A stretch of 64,000 nt of DNA from Tenebrio molitor. Taxonomy: Eukaryota > Arthropoda > Insecta > Coleoptera > Tenebrionidae. Positions 21,617 to 31,659 of this stretch are shown here, one piece after another; positions within the stretch are counted from its first letter, which is position 1; each line of letters opens with the position of its first letter. The DNA lies in contig NC_091048.1 of assembly GCF_963966145.1 (NCBI RefSeq), positions 12,090,001-12,154,000 of the forward strand, read 5' to 3'. The position numbers were made by a program, and so were the translations under genes. The notes under the pieces are model-generated. The model had not been told where the DNA came from, made no database searches, and worked only from the letters and a program-made list of their open reading frames with translations.

Positions 21617-21850
21617 CTTTTAAAAACAGGGCAAAAATCCTGGGCTGGGAAGGCGTTGGAACCGTCAATTGTTGTCCTTTTTTTAAAGCGTAGATTAATG
21701 GGAGCATGTTGACAGCTAACTTAAAATTTAAAGCCAAAAAAATATTTCTTTTTTTCTTTCTTTGCAATGTTTTACATTAAAAATAGCGATTTCCATTCTC
21801 GAAGCAAATATCTAAGGGCACCCTTTGCTGAAAACAAACATGTTCAATTA
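21617..21850 (-). repeat. dispersed repeat, inverted relative to 7060-7325
   Basis: Reverse complement of the repeat described at 6880-7330. On the minus strand this copy keeps a short open frame ending IIEHVCFQQRVPLDICFENG. In the other copy the same frame has stops, so a coding origin is possible but unproven. Confidence 0.5.
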
Positions 21851-22008
21851 TGTCCTCGTAGGGAACACCGAGATAACACAGAAAGTAGACGTTCGGGGAG
21901 CCGCAGGACGAGGTCCAGATCGCTGAGGAGGAGATAGAACCCAAGGCATAGCGGGTCCAGATCAACAAAGCGCCACCAGCATAGCAGCGAGAAGGTACCA
22001 CTGATAGG

Positions 22009-23047
22009 ATGTCAGTATCGGTGGATGAATTATCCGAGGCCATCGCCAAGAGTATGGACCGGGCTGCAGGTAAGTGGCAGAGGGGCGGACGTAGCCAAGT
22101 GAGTACCTCGTTGGTTAACAATGTCATCGGGGAGTTCAACCCTTTAGAACATGACGTTGATGATTGGGTGAACGCCGTTGACGAGTTTGCAGTTGTGTAC
22201 GACTGGAACGACGCTACCATCTGCCATTTAGTGTTGGCGAAGCTGCGAGGGTCAGCAGAAACTTGGTATCGGGAGTTACCGACACGCTTGTTTTTGTGGC
22301 GAGAGTGGCGAGATATGCTACGTGAAAATTTTAAACCCAAACGTGATTTGCATGGGGCGGTGAAAAAAATGATTGACTGTAAACCGCAGGCAAATCAGTC
22401 ACTTTACGAGTATGTGTTTCAGAAACTGGCACTGATTCACAAATTAAAACTGCCGTTGGTGGGTGCTGATCAGGTAAATTTGATAATGGGGGGCATCCAA
22501 GACCAGCAAATTAAATTCGCAGTCAATGCTGCTGGCATCAGCGAACCCCATCTTTTAGCAGCCCATTTTAAAACATTCGAGTATGCCTCATCTGCAAGTA
22601 GGCTACACGAGTCCGGTAACGCGTTGTCCAAAGTGACGCATACTAAAGCGAGTAGTAATAATAGTAACAATAATAAACAACACGATAACAAAAACGAGTC
22701 AGGTTCGCGGTTCAGCAAGAATTTGCATAGTAGCAAAGCACCGGATACAGACCAGAAAAAAATAGTGTTTAAAGAGTTTGGACATTTTAAACGCCATTGC
22801 CCCAAAGACGATAAAAAGTCAAGTCAGTCTAATCAGAATAAAGTAGCACAAAAAAATGTTAATTTCATTGGTGTGTCAGAATCGAACGCCAACTTCTTTA
22901 AAACTGTGTTGATCGAAGGTTCTCCAGAAAAATGTTTTATCGATTTTGGGAGTGAATTCTTGCCTTCTTTCAGTACCACAAGATGTTGGAAAAAAAGTAA
23001 GACTGAAATTAGACACTAATTTTAATTCTCTCCAACTTTCATTTTAA
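22009..23047 (+). pseudogene. Ty3/gypsy gag and protease start
   Basis: 336-codon frame from ATG 22009: capsid-like region with VDDWVNAVDEF, LAKLRGSAETWYREL and W..MLRENF (Retrotrans_gag fold), an Asn/Ser-rich linker (near 22650), then a damaged zinc knuckle in which only FGHFKRHC survives and the first cysteines are gone. The protease start reads CFIDFGSE, so the usual D-T/S-G is altered. A frame change near 22965 continues to about 23047, where similarity ends. An Arg/Ser-rich reading precedes the ATG (21860-22000). No reverse transcriptase or LTR pair was found. A solitary, decayed gag. Confidence 0.75.
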
Positions 23048-23653
23048 CTATTTTGCCGTAAAATTATTAGGGGAGCCAATAATTGAAACTCTTTATTTTT
23101 ACATGTAAAATCCTATGTCTCGTAAACCAATTCTACACCTGGTATGTATTTCGACAAAAAATCTGGACAGCGACAGGTTGATGTTAACATCACTTTTGAA
23201 TCGGTGCAGTGAGATGCAATAACTTAACTTTTTTTTATTTTACTTTTTTCATTTAGCATCTAGGATGTTACCTACCTATTTTGTACCTAAGTAATACGTA
23301 GTTTAATTCATTATTTATACTATTGTGTAGTGTGAGCAATTTCACACAAACATGTTTCCTGTTGTTTCAAATAAACAAAAATTATTAACGAAAATTGTTT
23401 TAATTTTATTTTCGCTACATTTTGTATTTAAAAAAATGATTTACAAACATTTCATAATTTCAAAGACAATTTAATACATACACTAAAAATCCCATAAGCA
23501 GCGGTGTTTTTGTCACTATGACAGCGAAAAAAAATTGCCCTAGCTTTTCCAGCGACAAAACGGGACCTAACTTTTGAAAGCGTCTGATTCTAGTAGGTCT
23601 ACATCATAGTGGTTTACGTATTCATTAAATTATCTTACCGAATTACACTCAAG
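23048..23653. other. no gene seen
   Basis: AT-rich. AATAAA-type signals near 23372-23378 could be the polyadenylation region of the gag remnant, but no LTR boundary is visible. Confidence 0.3.
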
Positions 23654-23844
23654 CTTTTTTTTGGGTCGAAGTAAACTTGACATTTATAATTCGAGTTTTG
23701 TTGTCTGGTAATTGAACTCAAAAAACTGCAGAAAAAATTACTCGTCCTGTGGACTCGTAATTTTTCAGAGGCAGTTTTTTTCGTTAGATTGCCAGGCAAC
23801 AAAATTCTCAATGAAATGTCAAGTTTACTTCGACAAAAAAAAAG
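23654..23844. mobile_element. MITE-like hairpin
   Basis: TTTTTTTTGGGTCGAAGTAAACTTGACATTT at the left pairs with AAATGTCAAGTTTACTTCGAC...AAAAA at the right; the arms also pair around TTTTGTTGTCTGG / CCAGGCAACAAAA. A smaller stem at the centre pairs AAATTACTCG with CGAGTAATTT-like sequence. Non-coding. Confidence 0.65.
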
Positions 23845-23849
23845 ACAAC

Positions 23850-24125
23850 GTAACATTTTATCTGCCCCGCCCATTTCATTTTCTTGGTTACCAATCAAAA
23901 AGGTTGTTAAGACGAATTGATTTACACAGTAAAAATTTCTCACATTCGAATTGTCTTAATGACATTTTATTTTTTAGAATTTTAAACAATAATTGTGGAC
24001 TTGACAGCAAAATTCTAACCTTAATTTTTTTACGTCGCAAATGTGATGAAAAATTATACAGATTGAATCTGGCTTTGATTCTTATTGGTTAATTTATGTG
24101 GGCGGGGCAGATAAAAAGTTCTAAC
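23850..24125. mobile_element. MITE with ATCTGCCCCGCCC ends
   Basis: TTTTATCTGCCCCGCCCAT near the left end recurs inverted as ATGTGGGCGGGGCAGATAAAA near the right end, with a second paired block (TTGGTTACCAATCAAA / TTTGATTCTTATTGGTTAA). About 275 bp, non-coding, abutting the preceding hairpin. Target duplication unclear. Confidence 0.65.
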
Positions 24126-24949
24126 GGCAATACTATACAGGGTGCGTCTACTAAAACTTTATATCCGAATATCTTTTTTAATGATCAATTAAGGTAAACA
24201 ATATTTAGCAATATTATATATCTCAATGACCTCTTGACATGTGCTTAACAAAAGTTAACGAAACCTGCAAGGATACAGAGCTATTTGAAAAATAACCGCA
24301 GTAATTTTTTTTTTTTTTTTGGCTTTTTCTCAGATTACGGAGTATAACATATTCAGCTGTGGCCTCTGTATCTCCCTGTATTGTTTTTATTACACTTTTA
24401 CTGATGACTACGCAATAAATTAGTGTTAAAAAGAACTAATTTTCGAGCTGTGTTCAAAACAGAGTTTATGCGTAAAAAGTTGTTACGAATTTATTTCACA
24501 GATTACTCATTTTTCAGCAAATAATTTAGATATGTCAATTTGACGGGGCATTGTTATCTTATTTAAAATTCTTTTATTTCCGAATTATTCGGTAAAATAC
24601 AATAAAAATTCAAATAGGTATGTATGTACAAACCCCGGTGTAGGTACGTCTGCATCCTAGGGATCAGTCTTTTCTGGAAAAATTTACTTAAACTATTTTA
24701 AAGTAAGTTTTCAATAAAACGAATTTAAATGTTATTAATTTTATTTTTTAAACAATGAATCATGGGGTACCCGGTACCCTCCTAATTTTTTTGTTTTTAT
24801 TTATAAAAGTGGCTATTATGGAAGTCAAGCTTAAAGAGGGGGTGAAGGTGAATAAATAATTTAAGCACATCCTAAATAATAACAATTAAAATATCTGCAA
24901 TAAATTCAACAATGTAACACAATTAGCACCAAAGAAAATTTAAAAAATG
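24126..24949. other. no gene seen; mariner-type terminus at its left
   Basis: A TATACAGGGTGCG sequence at about 24136 looks like a Tc1/mariner end and could be the left terminus of the transposase remnant at 24950-25409. The right terminus was not identified. Otherwise AT-rich without coding signal. Confidence 0.3.
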
Positions 24950-25409
24950 TACTCAAAATAATTATAACTAAATAAGATGCCCAAAATTTATTTCGACCAT
25001 TAACTTCCACACACCTTTCAATTCTTGAATAAAAACTCCGTGAAGTTGCAGTTGCAGGATCATTTCATATGGATGAAATTTCAAAGACTTTAAAGTTCTA
25101 ATAATCGTGCTTTGTGAGACATTCAGTGTAGCCGCTACTGCTCTTGTGCTTGTGTGTGGATTTTCAGTTACCTAATCAACAACGGCATTTTGAAAGTTAA
25201 TATTTTTGGGGAGTGCATCCCTTACTCGTGGCAATTCTTTAACACTGCCAGTATCTTCAAACAGCTTTACAATTCATCTGATATTGATTTCGGAAAATTT
25301 ATCATTTTCTTGACGGGCCTGAAGAATTCTTGCTGCGGCTCGATAGCACCTGTGACACTCTCCATACGTAAAAATAATATTAATTTTCTCTTTCTGTGAG
25401 AACAACATC
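24950..25409 (-). pseudogene. Tc1/mariner transposase, N- and C-termini fused by deletion
   Basis: Minus strand from ATG 25409: MLFSQKEKINIIFTYGECHR, RAAARILQARQEN, then a stop, FEDTGSVKELPR, a stop, VTENPHTSTRAVAATLNVSQ STIIRTLKS, the helix-turn-helix (DUF4817 plus second HTH) of insect mariner-like transposases. Immediately after, the frame reads RCVEVNGRNKFWASYL, which looks like the extreme C-terminus. The whole DDE domain is therefore missing: an internal deletion joined the ends. Confidence 0.65.
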
Positions 25410-25900
25410 TTGTATAACAAAGATTTCACAAACTTTTTTACTTTGACGTTGTCAAAAAATAAATTAATTATGATTTTTTTTTGTAAATCAGTAAGCCGTG
25501 AAGTACTTTTTTACGTAAATACACACTGGTGAATGAAGTCTGGAAATAGTCTTTATTTAACATTAATTTGGTCAATAATAAGCACTAGGATGATTATTAG
25601 GCAGAAAATCTACACAGAAACATTTGATATGCATGTTAAAAGTTATAATATTAGAAAATGCTGAAAATAAATTTTTTTCATTAATTTTTTTCTTGAATAT
25701 TCCTCTTCTGTCCAGATCCTTGTTAATTTTTGTAGTGCCTATGTAAAGAGGGCAATGCAGCCTTTACAGCAATCAATACGATATACTAAGCTATTTGAAA
25801 AAACAAAGTTGACTATCATCTGACCTTGAATGACTTTTTGAAAAAAAAATATCTATGTATGTTGTGCTTATAGTGTTTTTAATAGTTATTTATGTAGCCA
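25410..25900. other. no gene seen
   Basis: AT-rich interval without recognisable coding or paired repeats. Confidence 0.3.
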
Positions 25901-26003
25901 GTTAGGAAGTGCGTTATTTTGTGTAACGAGTGGCATATTTGCGGGACGAGCGAAGCGAGATCCCGCAAAATCACACGAGTTACACAAAACTGCATTTCCT
26001 AAC
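25901..26003. repeat. long hairpin upstream of YR copy 4, GCGAAGC tip
   Basis: GTTAGGAAGTGCG..TTTTGTGTAACG and TTTGCGGGA on the left pair with their complements on the right, ending TTTCCTAAC. The tip is GGGACGAGCGAAGCGAGATCCC with GCGAAGC at 25950-25956. It lies 496 bp before the ATG at 26500, but 334 of those bases are a later MITE plus its TA duplication, leaving 162 bp. Confidence 0.75.
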
Positions 26004-26067
26004 GTGTTATATACAAGATTTTTTCTAATTTTGACAAAAAGAAGTTTCTTCAAACTTTAAGTATGTA

Positions 26068-26399
26068 CTATTGTGGGCAAAAAAAGTGAAATAACCCTTA
26101 TCTGATTCTAACCCTACTTTGAATTGATTGACGTTGTCATTAAGTATTGTAGGTTGTAGCGAATGATTGTAAGTAAGCACGTAGTGAATATTTATTTAAT
26201 GCATTTAATGCAAAGTTCCAATCAAAATCTACCTTTATCAAAAGAAGAGGGCATTTGGAAAAGGAAAATAGGAGTATAAAATAAATTTTTAAACTCTCAG
26301 CTGGAATAGTGTCAACAAAAATGACAATAAAGCTTGAACTACATCGAATTTTTCAAAACTGACACAAATTTGATGTCCCACTTTTTTTGTCCGCAATAG
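26068..26399. mobile_element. MITE with CTATTGTGGGCA ends (TA target)
   Basis: Left end CTATTGTGGGCAAAAAAAGT, right end its near-complement, flanked by TA at 26066-26067 and 26400-26401. 332 bp, non-coding. It was inserted between the hairpin and the start codon of YR copy 4. Confidence 0.8.
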
Positions 26400-26499
26400 T
26401 ACGTAAATAGGCAGGCTTATTTTGCTTAAAAACAAAAAATGTGGCAGTGTCAATTTGTTTTGTGCATAAATGTAGTGAGTTTTACTGGAAACATCCAAA

Positions 26500-26787
26500 A
26501 TGTCTTCAGAATCAGATGATATACCAAGTGATATAGAAGAGACTGCACGAAGTGGGATATCGTCCGCGATCCCGAACAAGTCAAGAGCCAAATATGATTT
26601 GATTTACGAGAAATTTGAAAAATGGTGTGAAGGAAAAAATGTCAAGCATATCAACAAAAAAATGTTGCTGGCTTATTTCGAGGGAAAGAAGACTCTAAAA
26701 GCTTCCACACTGTGGACTCTTTATTCCATGCTGCGAAGTAAACCATCTATAAAGAGGAATGAATATTGACGTTAAGAAATATAAGTA
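26500..26787 (+). pseudogene. Crypton-like tyrosine recombinase, N-terminal half (copy 4)
   Basis: ATG 26500 opens MSSESDDIPSDIEETARSGI, AIPNKSRAKYDLIYEKFEKW, MLLAYFEGKK and TLWTLYSMLR, the full leader and first helices of the core-binding domain. A one-base slip near 26758 leads into NIDVKKYK, matching NIDVRKFPK of copy 1, then a stop. The catalytic domain is absent. This is the best-preserved N-terminus of the family in the window and sets the start site for the others. Confidence 0.75.
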
Positions 26788-26972
26788 GGTACTAATTTGG
26801 TGGGATTTTTAAAGCGGCAGTCAGACGGTTACTAACAGTTCCCTTTCATCTTCAGGAGTTACCATAAGAAATTGTAAGAATTGCTGCGCTATAAATGTTT
26901 ACAAAAATTTATTAAACACTAAATATCCGCTTAATTTCGTGTTGTTTTCTCGTAACTGGTGACACAATAAAT

Positions 26973-27058
26973 TTTTCCTAACCAGTTAGGAAAAGTGTGA
27001 CGTTTCCAAACATTAATTAATTTTGAAAAGTGTCACTTTATATGTCAAAATTAGAAAA
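26973..27058. repeat. palindrome and inverted repeat 3' of YR copy 4
   Basis: TTTTCCTAACCAGTTAGGAAAA (26973-26994) is a palindrome whose right half repeats the outer arm of the hairpin at 25901 (CAGTTAGGAA.GTG). TGTCAAAATTAGAAAAAA (about 27040-27057) is the complement of TTTTTTCTAATTTTGACA just inside that hairpin (about 26018-26035). The two sides therefore bracket YR copy 4 over about 1.1 kb. AGTTAGGAAAAGTG occurs again at 52351-52364. Confidence 0.55.
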
Positions 27059-27066
27059 AAGTGATT

Positions 27067-27505
27067 TAGGCAGGAGATACACAGAAATAATTCATGAAGT
27101 ACGCTTCATAAAGTAAAATTTTGAACTCATGCCTTTATATGGTAGGAAGTACACAGCGTGAAGCATCATCGTTCGGCGTAGAGTAAAAATGAACGACGAG
27201 TGTTTGAAATTTCGAACGGATTCTAAATTTTACATCACGTTTCATGAAGCAAATCAGCTGCACAAGCGCAGTAGCAACCTGCATAGAAGCGCCGCACTAA
27301 GCTAACCTAACGCCACTGTTATCAGACAAATTTCCTTTTTGGTCACCATCACAATGAACGTTTGCTGCACAACTGACGGGGAAGCAGTAGTGTGTGTACT
27401 CACAGAGAGTACGGGTTTAACTTAGGACAAGCGTGTACACTTTTTACTGCACATTCTTTCCTCTCTGTGTGTGTGGCCGCCTTAAGGCATTCACGATGTT
27501 TTTGG
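27067..27505. repeat. dispersed repeat related to 60572-61690
   Basis: Begins GGCAGGAGATACACAGA and ends near AAGGCATTCACGATG..ACCGAGTTGGC. Both ends are found inverted in the 60.5-61.7 kb region (GTGAATGCCTTA near 60597; TGTGTATCTCCTGCC near 61674). Probably a DNA transposon remnant. 27506-28283 holds no gene that I can support. Confidence 0.5.
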
Positions 27506-28461
27506 GACCGAGTTGGCTATGGTTTTTTCTTTTCATGTTGGACTAACTGATACAGTGATGCAACGGATGTAACTTTTTTTTTCTGTCAGTGTCTATTCGA
27601 CATTTTCTTGCCACCGCATTACCAGATTTATTATTTTAATATTCGTAAGAAAATAAATTATTTATCAAGTGTGTAAAAATAATTTTAACCTTCCGCCAAA
27701 GGAAAAGTCAAAATGCCTAAAATAATTTTCCTACAACAACAAATTTCGGCTAAACGATTCTACCTACAGTTAAAAAAGGACAGACCAGATTTGAAACAAC
27801 ACGATTTGATGTAATACACAAAAATTTTTCGGCCGACAATTTATTTAAAGCAAAATATAATCATTTTTGTTAAAAAATAACATAAAGGATTCAAGAAGCG
27901 ACTGTGACGACAAAAATCAACCAATTCCTCGAATATTGAAAACCGTCGTCGTCGTTTCTGTTATTCCTAACCCATCGCTTGATACCCCCCTCGGCCCCTA
28001 CTGCTATACACAATGTACAGCTTGCGATAAAGGATACAAATTTGCCCGACATCAATATTTTACACTTAAAAATTGTACAAAAATGCCACATGACACTGAC
28101 ATTTTGTGCTGCCAACCTAAAATCTTTCATTAAAAATTCTTGTGTCGGTTTTCTTGCCTAGGCAGGGAAATGCTAGTTTCCAGACGATTTAGACGAATGA
28201 AAAATCAGTGTTTCTAGACGGAGGCCGAAAAAAGTGATCTTTTTAAAAATTTCATGTTTCTAAAAGATCTGCAACCATTATTTTACCTTGGACAGACTTT
28301 TGACAGATTCGCGAGAATACAGGATACAGGAATCAGATTTAAAAAGTGATCGCATCAAAATTAAAAATGAAGGAACAAGATTTACAGTTTTACATGCGGG
28401 ATGTCATTTAGGGTTTGCAGAAGGGTGTGGTTTTTTACTAAATTCAAAAAATAACGATATA

Positions 28462-29369
28462 CAGTGAGCGGCAAAAGTATGGAATAAATTCCTCAAAAAT
28501 TAAACAAAATTTTTTTCAAAAAAATCTTTGGACAGGTCAATTTTAGTTTATAAAAATACATGTTTTAGTACCAAAGAAAATTCCAAGCAGTCATTTGTTT
28601 TCGAGTTATGACGTCATCCATAGTTTGTTTAAATGGAAACCCCCTATTTTTTGTCTTGATTCTGATAGCCCTTTTAATTGTCTAAATGGAAGTATAAAAA
28701 TTTTGTTATCTTACATTAGAAAATTTTTGAGAAAAAAAAATAATAAAGTTGGAAAAAATAAATTTTATAACGAACAAAAACAAGTCAAAAAATCAAGTAG
28801 GTAAATCAAACAGTCAAATGTTACTGTAAATTTCATTCGTATGTGTTATTTGTTTTACAAAACGTTTTCGAAAATGACTCATTTAATAGAAACACAACGT
28901 ACAGAAATTTTAATTTTGATTGGGTGCGGGGATAAAACTAGATAAAACTAAAACAGGGGGAATTTCTTCATAAACTTGCTTATTGGGGGATGGCAATTCG
29001 AACGTTTAATTCCACAATTTTAAGTACTTACTAACACAGTTTTTGACTTGTTTTTGTTCGTTATAAAATTTATTTTTTCCAACTTTATTTTTTTTTTTTC
29101 TCAAAAATTTCCTGATATAAGGTAACAAAATTTTTATACTGGCGTTTAGACAATTAAAAGGGCTACCAAAATCAAGAAAAAAAATATAGGGTTTCCATTT
29201 AAACAAACTATCGATGACGTCATAACACGAAAACAAATGACTGCTTGGAATTTTGTTTTGTATTAAAATATGTATTTTTATAAACTAAAATTGACCTGTC
29301 CAAAGATTTTTTTGAAAAAAATTTTGTTTAATTTTTAATTAATTTATTCCATACTTTTGCCGCTCACTG
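28462..29369. mobile_element. Tc1-like element with about 330-bp inverted repeats
   Basis: 908 bp, ends CAGTGAGCGGCAAAAGTATG and complement, flanked by TA at 28460-28461 and 29370-29371. The arms are highly similar over about 330 bp each. The short centre carries an ATG (28874) starting MTHLIETQRTEILILIGCGD to a stop at 28945, the N-terminus of a DUF4817-type transposase. It shares the overall plan, and the words ATGGAATAAATTC and TGACGTCAT, with the element at 20737-21608. Confidence 0.88.
28874..28945 (+). pseudogene. Tc1-like transposase N-terminal remnant
   Basis: 23 codons, MTHLIETQRTEILILIGCGD plus KTR, then a stop. QRxEIL.LIG.GD is the beginning of the helix-turn-helix in DUF4817-type m/Tc1 transposases. 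The rest of the gene has been deleted between the two long inverted repeats. Confidence 0.6.
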
Positions 29370-29596
29370 TAGATTATCATAAGACAATGAATGGGGAACT
29401 TTTTCAAAACTGGGTGGTTAAACAACGTATTCCTGCTTTGACTAGTTTGAAACAAAAATGTGTGGTGGTCATGGACAAAGCACCTTATCATTCGGTGCAG
29501 TTGGACAAACCATCCACATTTTCTAGTAGAAAGGGCAAACTGCAAGAATGGTTGCGTAACCACAGTATTGAATTTGGAGCACAAAACATCGATGCT

Positions 29597-31659
29597 TAAG
29601 ACAACTAAAAGAGGGAACTCTGATGGAAAACTGAGATAACAAGTAGGGGCAATCAACTGAGCAATTAAAAACGTCTGAGAGAAACTTAATGCTGGCTAAT
29701 TTACGCCTAGAAGCTAGGGATGGAATCTGCACCTGCTCTAAAAGGGTCTCGTGTGGCACACCTCTCTGTGGATACTCACCAGAAGAAAAATACATGAAAG
29801 ATTTGGCAAACCGTCTCTGGACTTTTTCAAGAGACCAAATATGAACTTTGTAACAGGGTGACCAAACAATACTGGCGTACTCAAGTGTAGATCTTACATA
29901 CGTTTTATAGAGACAAAGGAGAGTTTGTGGATTATCAAATAATTTCCCATTTCGTATGACGAAGCCCAGAGATTTATACGCTTTAGACATAATATATCCA
30001 ACGTGACTCCGAAATGTAAGTTTGGAATCGAACACAACTCCCAGATCTTTAAACTCATTAACACGCTGTAATGCCGAATTTTCAATCGAGTAGTTGAACC
30101 TGATAATAGTGTCCCTCCTCGAGTAACTTACTACATTACACTTATTAATATTAAGAAGAAGGTTGTTAGTTCTTGCCCAGTTTTGAATCAGATCAATATT
30201 GCGCTGTAGTTTAAGACAGTCTTCGTCGGTTCCTATGACATTATAAATTTTTAGATCATCTGCGTATAGTTGAAAAGGCACATCCAGGAGGTCAGTCATG
30301 TCGTTGCTAAATATAACAAAGAACAAAGGACCAAGGACAGATCCCTGAGGAACTCCAGAAAGTTGCTGAAACAGCCCGAAACTAAAACCTCTGTACTGAA
30401 CGAACAGGACCCTGTCACTAAGATAAGACGCAATAAGTTGAATTAGATTGTCCGAAAAACCAAAACTATCCAGTTTAGTCAAGAGTAACTTGTGATCAAC
30501 ACGATCGAACGCTTTTGAGAAATCCATGTAGATGACATCAATCTGTTTACAAGCGTCCAAGTTTACTTGGAGAAAATGCGTTACCGAAAGTAAATTTGTA
30601 ACCGTAGATCTTCGGGCCTGAAAACCGTGCTGAAAGAAGGATGTCATATGTGCAACATGATTGTAGATGCGATTAAAAAGTACAAGTTCAAATATTTTTG
30701 AAAAGTTGTTAATAATGGCAATAGGTCTGTAATTAGTTATCTCACACCTGTCACCATTTTTATAAACCGGAGTAATTCGTGATTCCTTCCACTTAACCGG
30801 AAACGCAGAACACTTAATTATGGAGTTGAAAATTACTTTTAACGGAGGTGCCAACAGATGTCTACAGTCACGAATCAGGAAAGAAGGTATCTGATCAGGA
30901 CCGCAAGTTTCATTGTTCTTTAGCTTACTTATCGCTAATACTATTTCCCTTTCTGTTACCCGGTCAACATACAAAATATTTTGATTGACTGTTGGGTTGT
31001 GTGTACTAATACTAGAAATGCTGTTTCTATTAAACGACTGAGAAAAGTAATTTGCAAATTTGTTCACAATATCTTTAGGATCTTTGATTATTAATCCTCT
31101 ATCATTCATAACAGCCGGAATTGAAGTTGTTTTTCTCATTGAATTCAGATATCCCCAGAAACATTTAGGATTTGTCTTGATTTTATCATTCATGTTTACT
31201 ATAAAGTTCCTATGTGCAGCTTTTATTTTAGTTTTCACTTCCGATCTAAGGCTCTTAAAAGAAATGTAGTCTTCAATTGCCCTGGAATGTTTGTACTTCT
31301 TTGATGCTTTATGCTTTCTTTTTATCAGACCAATGATTTCCCTATTAAACCACAACGGATATGAACCAAGTGATTGACGTTTCTTGGGAACGAACTCGTC
31401 GAAAATCGAGAATAGTGCTTTATACAATAAGTCAACACCTTCATCTGGATTAGGAATACTGTCAAGAACCCTCCAATCAACATGAGACAATGCCAGATAC
31501 AATCCACGGAAATCAGCTTTTTTATAGTTGTAGCTGTCACAAGTAGAAGTGGGAAAATTTTCACAAAATTCAGCACAAACTTCGATGTGTAATGCAGGAT
31601 GGTATTTATCCTCTCTAAGAAGGATATAATTAGCTTTGGTGACACAACATGAACCATTC
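29597..31659 (-). pseudogene. jockey-like LINE A, ORF2 (reverse transcriptase)
   Basis: Minus-strand open frame of nearly 700 codons covering the linker and full reverse transcriptase: NETCGPDQIPSFLIRDC, FPVKWKESRITPVYKNGDR, NYRPIAIINNFSKIFE, FFQHGFQARRSTVTN, DVIYMDFSKAFDRVDH, LSGVPQGSVLGPLFF, the catalytic QLYADDLKIY near 30260, and EYASIVWSPCYK. It has no stops, so it is young. It is nearly identical to LINE B at 40549-43005. Its 3' end is missing: it stops at SFSCLKH, abutting the DDE_3 gene. Its upstream endonuclease part continues at 34899-35010 because LINE C inserted between. Confidence 0.88.

Larger units (their letters stand above)
28284..29599 (+). pseudogene. DDE_3-type transposase split by a Tc1-like element
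   Basis: Left part (to 28461) includes YLGQTFDRFARIQ (a decayed form of the first-Asp strand YLDETW), then GTRFTVLHAGCHLGFAEG. The right part (from 29372) gives DYHKTMNGELFQNWVVKQRI, KCVVVMDKAPYHSVQLDKPS and KGKLQEWLRNHSIEF. VVMDxAPYHS carries the second catalytic Asp of IS630/mariner-type DDE_3 transposases. The third acidic residue is lost: the frame ends at 29599 where a LINE begins. The first part has a stop near 28346. Removing the inserted element and one TA rejoins the two parts in frame. Confidence 0.75.

Noticed and set aside
27867..28161. Overlapping 60-88 codon frames on both strands
   Set aside because: No recognisable domain, mutual overlap, and AT-rich flank of the DDE_3 remnant.
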